From the NCBI GenBank assembly GCA_017436245.1, contig JAFSDN010000100.1:1-46678 (forward strand): a stretch of DNA of 46,678 nt, given 5' to 3'. Source of the stretch: Clostridia bacterium (GTDB lineage Bacteria; Bacillota; Clostridia; Monoglobales; Monoglobaceae). The position numbers were made by a program, and so were the translations under genes. The stretch's first letter is position 1. Each line of letters opens with the position of its first letter. The notes below the pieces were generated by a model. The model did no database searches. It was not told where the DNA came from and worked only from the letters and a program-made list of their open reading frames with translations. Positions 26,211-36,051 of the stretch are shown here, in pieces.

Positions 26211-27923
26211 TTACTGCTTTACAGGTGATTTACCTGAAAACTTGTTGATTACAACAATTGTTGCAATGGTAAGTACAACCGCAATGGGGAATACAATAAA
26301 CCAGTTCTGAATAAAGCCTGCAAGGATAAATGACACAAACGAAACTGCCGCAACAGTAATCGCATAGGGGAGCTGTGTTGAAACGTGGTTCAGATGGTCA
26401 CATTTTGCACCTGCGGAAGACATAATTGTTGTGTCCGAAATGGGTGAGCAGTGGTCACCGCAAACCGCACCTGCAAGGCAAGCTGACATACCAATAATCT
26501 GAAGGGGATCTCCTGCTTCAAAAATAACCGTAACAATGGGAATGAGAATACCAAAGGTTCCCCACGATGTACCTGTTGCAAAAGCAAGGATACATGCAAC
26601 AATGAATATAACAGCAGGAAGCAGATTCTTAAGAGCGCTTGCGTTTGCCAGAAGTGCTTCTACATATGTTGCATATCCCATAAGGCTGTTTACATTTTTA
26701 AGAGCAGTTGCAAATGTCAGAATGAGAATTGCAGGAACCATGGCGATAAAGCCCTTTGGAATACATTCCATAGCTTCCTTAAAGGAAACAAGCTTTCTGA
26801 GCATAAAGTATGCAATGGTAATAACAAGGGCAATAATCGAACCCCAGGGAAGACCGAATGTTGCATCAGTATTACCGAATGCCGCAATAAAATCATTTGC
26901 GCAATCTGTTCCGCCCCAGATGTCAACACCAAAGAAGCCACCCACATAAATAAGAGCCAAAACGCAGATTACAATGAGAACAACAATGGGAAGAACCAAA
27001 TCAATAACTTTTGCCCTTCCCGAAACAGCTTCCTCTTCCTCCTGTATTCTCTCGCCGCTTGTAAAGAGGTCGCCCTTGTTGATTGCGTTCATTTCATGCA
27101 GCTTCATGGGGCCGTAATCCATTTTTGATATACAAAGAACAATAATGAAAACAAATGTAAGAAGTGAATAGAAGTTATAGGGAATTGCCTGAACAAACAT
27201 GGCAATACCCGAGGTTCCCTCAGGTGCATAGCTCGAAACAGCCGCAGCCCACGAAGAAATTGGAGCAATCATACAAATAGGAGCTGCTGTTGCATCAATA
27301 AGATAAGCAAGCTTTGCTCTTGAAATTTTGTGGCTGTCCGTGACAGGCTTCATAACCGAACCAACTGTCAGACAGTTGAAATAGTCATCAATAAAAATCA
27401 GCACACCAAGAACAAAGGTTGCAAGCATTGCGCCTGTTCTTGACTTAATGTGCTTTTCAGCCCACGCACCAAAAGCGGCACTTCCGCCTGCCTTGTTAAC
27501 AAGTGCAACAAGAACACCAAGAACCACAAGGAAAATAAAGATACCTGCGGTACCTTCCACCGCACCGATAAGTCCGGTGCCAAGGATTGTATCCATTGCC
27601 GCAACGGGTTTGAAATTGTTTGCAAAAAGACCTGCGATAACAATACCAAGGAACAGCGAAGAATAAACTTCTTTTGTTACCAAAGCAAGAATAATCGCAA
27701 GAATCGGGGGAAGAAGTGAAACAAAGGTTGCATAGTAATTGCTTCCCGAGGGAACCGTTCCCGCACCGCCACATTCTTCACATTCTGCAAGAATTTCACC
27801 GACATCACTGCACGTTGCACAGTCGATTGTTGTTACATCTGTTCTTACCGTAACCGCACTTACAACAACAGCAACAATGGCAAGCAGAAGAACAACGACC
27901 TTAATAATGTTTGATTTTTTCAT
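26211..27923 (-). CDS. NhaC-family Na+/H+ antiporter with cysteine-rich N-terminal insert
   Basis: Start MKKSNII at 27923 (570 aa), 6 nt after GGAG; a longer in-frame start overlaps the ribosome site. A polytopic membrane protein with roughly a dozen hydrophobic segments and the NhaC-type motif GDHCSPISDTTIMSSAGA near the C-terminus, plus IFIDDYFNCLTVG and ISSWAAAVSSYAPEG. It exchanges cytoplasmic Na+ (or an organic substrate) for protons. Between the first and second hydrophobic segments lies a stretch with four cysteines, C-x2-C (35, 38) and C-x2-C-G-G-x-G (48-54), reminiscent of half of a DnaJ zinc finger; after one membrane pass this would face outside. Transport substrate is inferred from family only. 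Single-gene unit with its own promoter. Confidence 0.9.
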   Translation of the reverse strand: MKKSNIIKVVVLLLAIVAVVVSAVTVRTDVTTIDCATCSDVGEILAECEECGGAGTVPSGSNYYATFVSLLPPILAIILALVTKEVYSSLFLGIVIAGLFANNFKPVAAMDTILGTGLIGAVEGTAGIFIFLVVLGVLVALVNKAGGSAAFGAWAEKHIKSRTGAMLATFVLGVLIFIDDYFNCLTVGSVMKPVTDSHKISRAKLAYLIDATAAPICMIAPISSWAAAVSSYAPEGTSGIAMFVQAIPYNFYSLLTFVFIIVLCISKMDYGPMKLHEMNAINKGDLFTSGERIQEEEEAVSGRAKVIDLVLPIVVLIVICVLALIYVGGFFGVDIWGGTDCANDFIAAFGNTDATFGLPWGSIIALVITIAYFMLRKLVSFKEAMECIPKGFIAMVPAILILTFATALKNVNSLMGYATYVEALLANASALKNLLPAVIFIVACILAFATGTSWGTFGILIPIVTVIFEAGDPLQIIGMSACLAGAVCGDHCSPISDTTIMSSAGAKCDHLNHVSTQLPYAITVAAVSFVSFILAGFIQNWFIVFPIAVVLTIATIVVINKFSGKSPVKQ

Positions 27924-27957
27924 AAAAATCTCCATTCCGTCCGCATATTTATTTTTG

Positions 27958-28018
27958 TATATCCGGTTGTGCGAACATTAATCAATCGGATATATTAAAC
28001 ACGGCAATGCTCACCGTG
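27958..28018 (-). other. Two-hairpin structured leader of the antiporter mRNA
   Basis: Between promoter and start codon lie TATATCCG/CGGATATA (27958-27965 and 27987-27994; 8 bp, 21-nt spacer) and CACGG/CCGTG (28000-28004 and 28014-28018). Both would be transcribed, in a leader of about 115 nt. No known riboswitch class is recognised by eye. Confidence 0.5.
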
Positions 28019-28046
28019 CATTTTTTTCATAAGTACACGTACAAAC

Positions 28047-28075
28047 ATTATCACATATTGTTGCAAAAATGTCAA
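28047..28075 (-). promoter_or_regulatory. Sigma-A promoter of the antiporter gene
   Basis: On the minus strand TTGACA (28075-28070), 17-nt spacer, GATAAT (28052-28047). Start of transcription expected near 28,040. Confidence 0.85.
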
Positions 28076-28114
28076 GCAAATGACAAAATTTGACTTTGAC
28101 TATTTTTTATCAAA

Positions 28115-28146
28115 GAAAAAAGACTGTCACTTCAAAAGCAACAGCC
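28115..28146 (-). terminator. Terminator after dapB
   Basis: Minus-strand hairpin formed by GGCTGT...ACAGTC arms (28146-28141 and 28127-28122) with an inner CTT/AAG stem, then TTTTTTC. It lies 9 nt beyond the dapB stop. Confidence 0.75.
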
Positions 28147-28154
28147 CCGTTTTT

Positions 28155-28916
28155 TTAAATCTCTTTCACCAAATCAGTCATATTATACATTCCTGCCGGC
28201 TTGTCCTTCATAAAGATTGCCGCACGAACCGCACCAACTGCAAATACTGTTTTTGAAGTTGCCTGATGCCTGAGCTCAATCACTTCATCAGTTCCTGCAA
28301 AAATCACCGTATGCTCACCAACGATGTTTCCGCCTCTTACTGCATGGAGTCCGATTTCTTCCCTGTCCCTCTTTTTTCTGACCGAATGACGGTCAAAGGT
28401 ATATTTGGGGTCATATGCCACGGTATCGGCAATGGCATCGGCAATGGCAAGTGCCGTGCCGCTTGGAGCATCAAGTTTTTGATTGTGATGCTTTTCAACA
28501 ATCTCTATGTCAAAGTTATCTTCAAGAAGCTTTGACGCCCTGCAAACAAGATCAATAAGCAAATTAACACCGATTGACATATTTGCCGAAAAGAAAATTG
28601 GAGTTTCCTTTGAATAGAATTCCATTTTTGACAGTTGGTCCTTTGAAAGCCCCGTAGTGCATATAACCGCAGGAATTTTGTTATTTTTGGCATAATCAAG
28701 AATTTCGTCAGTCATTGAGATATGTGAAAAGTCGATTATGCAATCAATTTTTTCCCTCACCTTGTCCAAGGAGTCATAAACAGGAAAATCAACCGAACTG
28801 GTGTCCATAACGTCAAAGCCTGCCGCAATTTTCACAACGCCGTTCTGCTGAACAGCAACGGACTTTACGGCATTTCCCATTTTTCCGTTTGCTCCGCATA
28901 AAAGAATATTAATCAT
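28155..28916 (-). CDS. dapB: 4-hydroxy-tetrahydrodipicolinate reductase
   Basis: 253 aa, normal length. Reduces 4-hydroxy-tetrahydrodipicolinate with NAD(P)H in the lysine/diaminopimelate pathway. Seen: dinucleotide motif CGANGKMG near the N-terminus, DFSH and CTTGLS in the middle, the substrate-binding signature EKHHNQKLDAPSGTA and GEHTVIFAG. Ribosome site AAGGTGG 8 nt upstream. Last gene of asd-dapA-dapB; a terminator-like hairpin lies in the 56-nt gap after dapA. Confidence 0.98.
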   Translation of the reverse strand: MINILLCGANGKMGNAVKSVAVQQNGVVKIAAGFDVMDTSSVDFPVYDSLDKVREKIDCIIDFSHISMTDEILDYAKNNKIPAVICTTGLSKDQLSKMEFYSKETPIFFSANMSIGVNLLIDLVCRASKLLEDNFDIEIVEKHHNQKLDAPSGTALAIADAIADTVAYDPKYTFDRHSVRKKRDREEIGLHAVRGGNIVGEHTVIFAGTDEVIELRHQATSKTVFAVGAVRAAIFMKDKPAGMYNMTDLVKEI

Positions 28917-28938
28917 TTGTATTCCACCTTTTTTAAAA

Positions 28939-28965
28939 GAGTGCAGACAAACTTCATCTGCACTC
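28939..28965. terminator. Terminator-like hairpin between dapA and dapB
   Basis: Perfect 9-bp stem (GAGTGCAGA/TCTGCACTC) with a 9-nt loop, followed on the minus strand by TTTT. It may cut dapB transcription partly or act as a processing site, since dapB has no clear promoter of its own. Confidence 0.6.
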
Positions 28966-28972
28966 CCATTTT

Positions 28973-29857
28973 TTATTTAAGGATTCCGTAATCCCAAAGA
29001 GCCTTTTTCAGTCTTTCAATATTTTTTTCTTCCATCTCACAAAGAGGAAGTCTGAATCCGCCAACATCAAACCCAAGCAGATTCATTGCCGTCTTGACGG
29101 GAATTGGATTAACCTCATAGAACATTGCATCCATAACATCAAGCATACCGAGATAAATCTCATTTGCCTCATTCAGCTTACCCATGCTGCACAGCTCACA
29201 CATATTATGTGTTTCTTCGGGAAGAATATTGGCAACAACAGAAATAACACCCTGACCGCCCAAAGCAATTATGGGAACAGTCACATCATCATTGCCCGAA
29301 TAGATACAAAGATTGGTATGTGCCCTTATCTTTGCGGCAAAGGCAACATCTCCGCTTGCCTCCTTGACAGCATTGATGTTTTCATACTTTTCGTCAAGAT
29401 GCTTCAGGGTTTCCAGCGAAATGGATACACCTGTTCGTGACGGAACATTGTAAAGAATGATGGGCAAAGACGTGTTTTCGGCAATGGTCCCGTAATGCTC
29501 ACACAGCCCTTTTTGAGTTGCTTTATTGTAATAGGGCGTCACCAACAAAAGACCGTCATACCCGATTTTTTCAGCGTATTTACACAGAGAAACAGCACTT
29601 TTGGTATCGTTACTGCCCGTTCCTGCAATCATGGGGATTCTTCCTGCGGCACAACCCACACAAAACTCCAGAACAGCTTCATGCTCCTGCATTGAAAGGG
29701 TTGAACCCTCACCCGTTGTTCCGCATATAATCAATGCATCTGTTTTGTTTGCAATATGGAACTCAATCAACTCGGCAAGCTTCCTGAAATTAACCGAGGT
29801 TTCAGCAAATGGAGTAACCAATGCAACGCCAGAACCTGTAAATACCGGCTTTTTCAT
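28973..29857 (-). CDS. dapA: 4-hydroxy-tetrahydrodipicolinate synthase
   Basis: 294 aa from ATG at 29857 (MKKPVFTGSG), the family's usual start; an in-frame start 12 codons earlier is non-family. The AAAGG site is rather far (13 nt). Condenses pyruvate with aspartate semialdehyde through a Schiff base. Seen: GTTGEGSTLS loop, Tyr136 in YNVPSRTG and the Schiff-base Lys165 in NAVKEASGD. Lies 120 nt after asd with no clear promoter between, so probably co-transcribed. The 120-nt gap shows no recognised riboswitch. Confidence 0.97.
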   Translation of the reverse strand: MKKPVFTGSGVALVTPFAETSVNFRKLAELIEFHIANKTDALIICGTTGEGSTLSMQEHEAVLEFCVGCAAGRIPMIAGTGSNDTKSAVSLCKYAEKIGYDGLLLVTPYYNKATQKGLCEHYGTIAENTSLPIILYNVPSRTGVSISLETLKHLDEKYENINAVKEASGDVAFAAKIRAHTNLCIYSGNDDVTVPIIALGGQGVISVVANILPEETHNMCELCSMGKLNEANEIYLGMLDVMDAMFYEVNPIPVKTAMNLLGFDVGGFRLPLCEMEEKNIERLKKALWDYGILK

Positions 29858-29977
29858 AAAAATCACACAACCTTTCTGCCCACAAAACAACAAATCTCAT
29901 TTGGGAGTCATCGTGGGAAAACAACTCTGTATTTTTATGTCTGGGTATATTTAGTCTTACAGCAACCTTTGTTTATA

Positions 29978-31057
29978 TTAATCAAAATAGCCTTTTGCAG
30001 CAAGAAGCTCAGCCATAAGAACAGCACCGCCTGCGGCACCTCTCAATGTATTATGTGAAAGACAGACAAACTTATAGTCATACTGGCTGTCTTCACGGAG
30101 ACGACCCATTGAAACTGCCATGCCACCTTCAAGATTACGTTCAGACTTCGCCTGAGGACGGTTATCCTCTTCAAAATAGTTGAGGAACTGCTTGGGAGCT
30201 GAAGGAAGTTCAAGCTCCTGAGGTACGCCCCTGAAGTTTTTCCAGTCTTCTTTTATCTGTTCAATTGTGGGTTTGTTTTCAAACCTTACAAACACTGCGG
30301 CGGTATGACCATCAGAAACAGGAACGCGCAAACACTGTGTTGTGATTGCAGGTGTTGTGGCGTCAACAATTTCATCGTCCTGGATTTTACCCCAGATTTT
30401 CAAAGGCTCAATCTCACTCTTTTCTTCTTCGCCGCCGATATAGGGAATGAGATTGTCAACCATTTCAGGCCATGTCTCAAAAGTCTTGCCTGCTCCCGAA
30501 ATTGCCTGATATGTGCAGGCAAGAACATCCTTGATGCCGTATTTCATCAAAGGATGAAGTGCAGGAACATAGCTCTGCAAAGAACAGTTTGACTTAACAG
30601 AAACAAAACCGCGCTTTGTGCCCAGTCTCTTTCTCTGTGCCGCAATGATTTCAGCGTGTTCGGGATTGATTTCAGGAACAATCATGGGAACGTCCTTTGT
30701 GTGTCTGTGAGCAGAGTTATTTGAAACAACAGGACACTCAGCCTTTGCATAGGCTTCTTCCAAAGCACGGATTTCGTCCTTTTTCATATCAACCGCACAG
30801 AAAACAAAGTCAACCTGAGCCGCAATCTTCTCAATATCAGCTGTTGCATCAAGAATGACCATATCCTTTACCTTTTCGGGAATTTCAACAGTCATAGCCC
30901 AACGATTGCCCACGGCTTCAGTGTATTTTTTTCCGGCACTTCTTGAAGATGCCGCAAGAACCTTTATATTGAACCAGGGATGCTCTGCAAGCAAGGTAAT
31001 GAATCTCTGTCCAACCATGCCTGTTGCACCGATAATTCCTACGTTATAATTTTTCAT
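29978..31057 (-). CDS. asd: Aspartate-semialdehyde dehydrogenase, archaeal/fungal type
   Basis: 359 aa. Makes aspartate semialdehyde from aspartyl phosphate with NADPH, feeding lysine/diaminopimelate and the threonine/methionine branch. Seen: GATGMVGQRF Rossmann motif, AASSRSAGKKY, catalytic Cys158 in KSNCSLQ, SDGHTAAVFVRF, and SHNTLRGAAGGAV at the end. These features follow the archaeal/fungal subgroup (Methanocaldococcus-like) rather than the common Bacillus type, which has a different Cys context and C-terminus. GGGGGAG ribosome site and consensus promoter upstream; first gene of asd-dapA-dapB. Confidence 0.95.
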   Translation of the reverse strand: MKNYNVGIIGATGMVGQRFITLLAEHPWFNIKVLAASSRSAGKKYTEAVGNRWAMTVEIPEKVKDMVILDATADIEKIAAQVDFVFCAVDMKKDEIRALEEAYAKAECPVVSNNSAHRHTKDVPMIVPEINPEHAEIIAAQRKRLGTKRGFVSVKSNCSLQSYVPALHPLMKYGIKDVLACTYQAISGAGKTFETWPEMVDNLIPYIGGEEEKSEIEPLKIWGKIQDDEIVDATTPAITTQCLRVPVSDGHTAAVFVRFENKPTIEQIKEDWKNFRGVPQELELPSAPKQFLNYFEEDNRPQAKSERNLEGGMAVSMGRLREDSQYDYKFVCLSHNTLRGAAGGAVLMAELLAAKGYFD

Positions 31058-31096
31058 TGGATATACTCCCCCTTATGTATTTTCTATCTGATAAAT

Positions 31097-31125
31097 ATTA
31101 TATGATAATGTTATTGGATTGTCAA
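31097..31125 (-). promoter_or_regulatory. Fully consensus sigma-A promoter of asd-dapA-dapB
   Basis: On the minus strand TTGACA (31125-31120), 17-nt spacer, TATAAT (31102-31097). The leader is only about 30-35 nt, too short for a lysine riboswitch. Confidence 0.92.
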
Positions 31126-31242
31126 TTATTTTTTGTAACACATTTTTAACATAAAATAAAAGGATTTCGGGCAATATTTGTCGAAATTTTCAAAAAGGGG
31201 CGAATTTAGCCTCACAAGCCTTACAGAATGGAAAGATGAATA

Positions 31243-32844
31243 ATGAAAAGATTTATCGGAATATGTATTTTGATTACTTTGATTTTTACGTTGAGCCTTT
31301 GCCCGACAACAGTCAATGCCGCTCAATATCCCGACACACTCAGAGTAGGAATATATTACGGCTCTGCCGCTGTCACGGCAGTTGACTTCAAAAGCTCCGA
31401 AGGATTTTCCTTTGGGGCATCAAGCGGAAAGGACTATTTTCCCTTCAGAACCGTGTCAAATACAAATATCACCGTAACAAAAAGCCCCGTGTGTGCATAC
31501 CACGTTCTTTATGAATCATACAACAATGCCGAGGAAATGAACAGCCGTATTGATGCTTTGAACAGTTCCGGAATGTCTGTATTCCCTGCCTTTTACAACT
31601 CAGCCTACTGCGTTTTTGGCGGAAACTTCAGCAACCAGAATGATGCATTGTGGGAAGCCGAAAATTCACCCGTAAAAGGAACACCCGTGGCTGTTTCAGC
31701 AACCGCCCTTCAAATCAAGGATTCTTCAAACGGTCAGGTTTTGTTTATAATGGACATTCCATCATACGGGCTTGCGGTGTATAATGCAAATTATCATAAT
31801 CCCGATGCATTGCTGACCATATCAGGTTCGGCATCAGGAACATATCGTGGAGGTTTTGAATGTAAATCGCTTTCAGGCGACAGTCTGACTCTTGTGAACA
31901 TAGTCCCCGTTGAATCGTATCTTTACAGCGTTGTCTGCCGTGAAATGTCACCCTCATGGCACGTTGAAGCACTTAAGGTTCAGGCGGTTTGTGCCCGAAA
32001 CTTTGCCCTCAGCAGAATTAATTATCACAAGCAAAACGGATTTGATGTTTGCCGCACCGTTTGCTGTCAGGCATACTCCACAACAGCAGACCAGAGCAAA
32101 AACGTGCACACCGCTGTTGACGAAACCCGTGGCGAGCTTCTCTTTTACGGCTCTGACCTTGTTCAGGCGGTTTATTCCTCCTCAATGGGCTCAACCACCG
32201 AAAGCGTGGAATATGTATGGGGGACACCCTTTCCGTACCTTGTCAGCGTTGATAATTCATACGAAGATACCGCCAACATCAACAACGGCATTTGGACAAA
32301 AAAGCTCACCAAATCCCGTGCAACAGAAATCATGAACAGCAGAGGCTACAACATCGGGAATGTCACCGACATTATTGCCCTTGAATATTCGCCAAACGGC
32401 AGAGTCATAAAACTTTGCGTAAAAGGTACAAACGGTGAAAAAATCTTTGAACGTGAAAGCTGCCGTACCATATTCAGCGAAGCCACATACAGTCAGAAAT
32501 ACACCGTATCTGCCGGCGGAATAACAACTCCGCCCATTGTCAGTGTTGCAGACAGCAATGGCACAAAAAGCCTTTCACTCTCCTCCGTTGCTGTTCTCAG
32601 CGGCAATAACCATCCCGAATCGGTATCGGGAACGGTTGTTGCAACAGACGGCAAAGCCACCACAACCCACCGTCCCACAACCTCTGGCGGCGACCCCGAC
32701 ACCTTTGTTTTTTCGGGCGAAGGCTGGGGACACGGCGTGGGCATGAGCCAATACGGAGCAAAAGCCATGGCTGAAGCAGGCTTTGGGTATCAGGATATAC
32801 TGAAACATTATTACACAGGAACAAACATTCAAAAGGCGTACTAA
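31243..32844 (+). CDS. SpoIID/LytB-domain secreted protein (lytic transglycosylase-like)
   Basis: 533 aa, longer than classical SpoIID (about 340 aa). Signal peptide to about residue 26 (...VNAAQYP). The SpoIID/LytB domain occupies about residues 200-400, with the core VVCREMSPSWHVEALKVQAVCAR that carries the putative catalytic Glu and ends in a long helix, and the family C-terminus EGWGHGVGMSQYGAKAMAE ... DILKHYYTGT. Members cleave glycan strands of peptidoglycan stripped of peptides, in engulfment of the forespore or in wall turnover. The ~170-residue N-terminal part and the segment at about 420-480 are extra. Divergent from asd across 185 nt. Only 9 nt before queA. Confidence 0.9.
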   Translation: MKRFIGICILITLIFTLSLCPTTVNAAQYPDTLRVGIYYGSAAVTAVDFKSSEGFSFGASSGKDYFPFRTVSNTNITVTKSPVCAYHVLYESYNNAEEMNSRIDALNSSGMSVFPAFYNSAYCVFGGNFSNQNDALWEAENSPVKGTPVAVSATALQIKDSSNGQVLFIMDIPSYGLAVYNANYHNPDALLTISGSASGTYRGGFECKSLSGDSLTLVNIVPVESYLYSVVCREMSPSWHVEALKVQAVCARNFALSRINYHKQNGFDVCRTVCCQAYSTTADQSKNVHTAVDETRGELLFYGSDLVQAVYSSSMGSTTESVEYVWGTPFPYLVSVDNSYEDTANINNGIWTKKLTKSRATEIMNSRGYNIGNVTDIIALEYSPNGRVIKLCVKGTNGEKIFERESCRTIFSEATYSQKYTVSAGGITTPPIVSVADSNGTKSLSLSSVAVLSGNNHPESVSGTVVATDGKATTTHRPTTSGGDPDTFVFSGEGWGHGVGMSQYGAKAMAEAGFGYQDILKHYYTGTNIQKAY

Positions 32845-32853
32845 AGAAAGGAC

Positions 32854-33888
32854 ATGACAGAATTGAACATAAAAGATTTTTACTACGAGCTTCCTCAGGA
32901 AATGATTGCACAGCACCCCCTTGAAGACAGAACTGCCTCAAAACTCATGGTTCTTGACCGCAAAACACACACAATTGAACATAAGCATTTTTACGATATA
33001 ACCGATTATCTCAACCCCGGCGACTGTCTTGTTATGAACAACACAAGGGTCATTCCTGCCCGTCTTTACGGTTCAAAGGTCGGCAGCGGCGGCAAAATTG
33101 AATTTCTGCTTTTAAAACGCATTGACATCAACACATGGGAGGTTATTCTCCGTCCGGGCAAAAAAGCAAAGTTGGGAAGCCGTTTTGAATTCGGCAACGG
33201 TCTTTTGATTGCAGAGGTAATTGAGGTCAAAAACGATGGCAACAGAATTGTCCGCTTTGAATTTGAAGGCGTGTGGGAGGAAATTCTTGACACATTGGGC
33301 GAAATGCCTCTTCCGCCCTATATCAAAGAGAAGCTCAAAGACAAAGACCGCTATCAGACAGTATATTCAAAAATCGAAGGCTCGGCGGCGGCTCCCACGG
33401 CAGGACTTCATTTCACCAATGAGTTGCTTGAAAAAATCAAGGCAAAAGGAATCAACATTGCCTTTGTTACTTTGCATGTGGGGCTTGGAACATTTCGTCC
33501 TGTTTCAACCGAAAACATCGAAGAACACCATATGCACTCCGAATATTATGAGGTAACACAGGAAACCGCAGATATTATCAACCGCACCCGTGCAAACGGC
33601 GGAAGAATCATTGCAGTGGGCACAACCTCTGTCAGAACCCTTGAATCCGTTGCCCTTGAAGACGGTACAATTCCTGTTCAGTCGGGAGATACTCAGATAT
33701 TCATATATCCCGGCTATAAATTCAAGGCAATTGATGCACTAATCACAAACTTCCATCTTCCGGAATCCACGCTTCTTATGCTGATTTCGGCACTTTATGA
33801 CAGAGAACACATTATGGATGCATACAACACGGCAATTGCAGAAAATTACAGATTTTTCAGTTTTGGCGATGCCATGCTCATTAAATAA
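32854..33888 (+). CDS. queA: S-adenosylmethionine:tRNA ribosyltransferase-isomerase
   Basis: 344 aa. Transfers and isomerises the ribosyl group of SAM to preQ1 in tRNA anticodons, giving epoxyqueuosine. Seen: start [63 protein letters not shown] and [15 protein letters not shown]. The GAAAGG site is only 2 nt from the ATG, an unusually tight spacing; this start nevertheless fits the family. Followed by tgt after 24 nt. Confidence 0.98.
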   Translation: MTELNIKDFYYELPQEMIAQHPLEDRTASKLMVLDRKTHTIEHKHFYDITDYLNPGDCLVMNNTRVIPARLYGSKVGSGGKIEFLLLKRIDINTWEVILRPGKKAKLGSRFEFGNGLLIAEVIEVKNDGNRIVRFEFEGVWEEILDTLGEMPLPPYIKEKLKDKDRYQTVYSKIEGSAAAPTAGLHFTNELLEKIKAKGINIAFVTLHVGLGTFRPVSTENIEEHHMHSEYYEVTQETADIINRTRANGGRIIAVGTTSVRTLESVALEDGTIPVQSGDTQIFIYPGYKFKAIDALITNFHLPESTLLMLISALYDREHIMDAYNTAIAENYRFFSFGDAMLIK

Positions 33889-33909
33889 ACTTAACACAGA
33901 AAGGTATAA

Positions 33910-35043
<1,134 letters not shown>

Positions 35044-35092
35044 GATTGTTATGGTGTTAACAATTAATTTACAAAAAAATGCCAAATTTCTC

Positions 35093-35121
35093 TTGCTTTT
35101 TTCATAAAAAGAGGGTATAAT
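35093..35121 (+). promoter_or_regulatory. Sigma-A promoter of yajC
   Basis: TTGCTT (35093-35098), 17-nt spacer, TATAAT (35116-35121). Confidence 0.8.
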
Positions 35122-35186
35122 GGTGATATTGTTTTTCGGAGGATACTCCTCCGTCTATTAAAATTAAACTCAGGAGGTAAACAAAA

Positions 35187-35600
35187 ATGTTTATTACAGC
35201 TTTTGCAGAAGCAGCTTCTGCCGCAGCAGCAGGACAGGCAGGTCAGCCCGGCGGGCTCGCAGCTATGCTTCCTTCACTCGGTATGATTGTTCTTATGTTT
35301 GTTGTTTTCTACTTCATTCTCATAAGACCTCAGAAGAAAAAGGAAAAAGAACTCAGAAATATGATTGCCGCTCTCAAGGTTGGTGACGAAGTTGCCACAA
35401 TCGGCGGTATCCACGGCAAGATTGCAAGAATCAAAGACGACCTCTTCCTTCTTGAATCAGGAATCGGCACAAACAAGTCATTCATTCTTGTTGACCGCAG
35501 TGCTGTAAGCCGCTTCACAAAACGCGGCGAAGAAGCAAAGTCCACACCCATTCCGGGCGAAGATACAGACGATTTTGCTTCATCCGAAGACGCAGAATAA
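35187..35600 (+). CDS. yajC: Sec translocase accessory protein YajC
   Basis: 137 aa, AGGAGG 8 nt before ATG. A single membrane helix (about residues 29-46) is followed by the family motif IRPQKKKEKE and the domain LKVGDEVATIGGIHGKIARI. YajC accompanies SecD-SecF in protein export. secD/secF do not follow here; a terminator comes next, so yajC is transcribed alone. The acidic C-terminal tail is not conserved in the family. Confidence 0.96.
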   Translation: MFITAFAEAASAAAAGQAGQPGGLAAMLPSLGMIVLMFVVFYFILIRPQKKKEKELRNMIAALKVGDEVATIGGIHGKIARIKDDLFLLESGIGTNKSFILVDRSAVSRFTKRGEEAKSTPIPGEDTDDFASSEDAE

Positions 35601-35607
35601 GCAAATG

Positions 35608-35645
35608 AAACAATCGGTTCACCACTTTGGTTGAGCCGATTGTTT
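35608..35645 (+). terminator. Terminator after yajC
   Basis: CAATCGGTTCA pairs with TTGAGCCGATTG (one G-U), then TTTTT. Eight bases after the yajC stop. Confidence 0.88.
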
Positions 35646-35694
35646 TTATGTTACTGATTCTGGAAAAATGTTGGATTTAAATTATAAATTTATG

Positions 35695-35723
35695 TTGCAA
35701 AATCTTTATAATAATGGTAAAAT
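35695..35723 (+). promoter_or_regulatory. Sigma-A promoter of gatCAB
   Basis: TTGCAA (35695-35700), 17-nt spacer, TAAAAT (35718-35723), about 30 nt before gatC. Confidence 0.7.
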
Positions 35724-35754
35724 AAAGGGAATGTATTTTTAAGGAAGTGAAACT

Positions 35755-36039
35755 ATGCTGTCAATGGACAACCTGAAGCTCCTTTGCGAGCTTTCAAAGC
35801 TTCATCTTTCGGAAGATGAGATGAAGGAATACCAAAAGGAAATGACCGATATTATCAACCTTATGGACACTATCGGCGATTCTGATTTTGAATATAACCC
35901 CATAGATATGACAAACGCAGTATCCTTTGGGGAATTACGAGGCGACAACATCACCGAATTCGACAATATGGAAGGCATCGTGAAAAACGGCCCTGAAGTT
36001 ATTGCAAACCAGTTTGTTGTTCCAAAAATTGTGGACTAA
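35755..36039 (+). CDS. gatC: Asp/Glu-tRNA amidotransferase subunit C
   Basis: 94 aa. Small subunit that stabilises GatA-GatB. Seen: LCELSKLHLSEDEMKEYQKEM and the closing R-G-D ... V-P-K-I-V-D. ATG 9 nt after AAGGA. Followed by gatA after 12 nt. Confidence 0.96.
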   Translation: MLSMDNLKLLCELSKLHLSEDEMKEYQKEMTDIINLMDTIGDSDFEYNPIDMTNAVSFGELRGDNITEFDNMEGIVKNGPEVIANQFVVPKIVD

Positions 36040-36051
36040 GGAGGTGCAGAA

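Noticed and set aside
31058..31096. Lysine riboswitch upstream of asd
   Set aside because: The leader after the consensus promoter is only about 30-35 nt, too short for an L-box.
31126..31242. Sporulation sigma (SigE/SigK) promoter before the SpoIID-like gene
   Set aside because: A CATAAAATA string at 31150-31158 resembles a SigK -10 box, but no matching -35 is found at the right distance.
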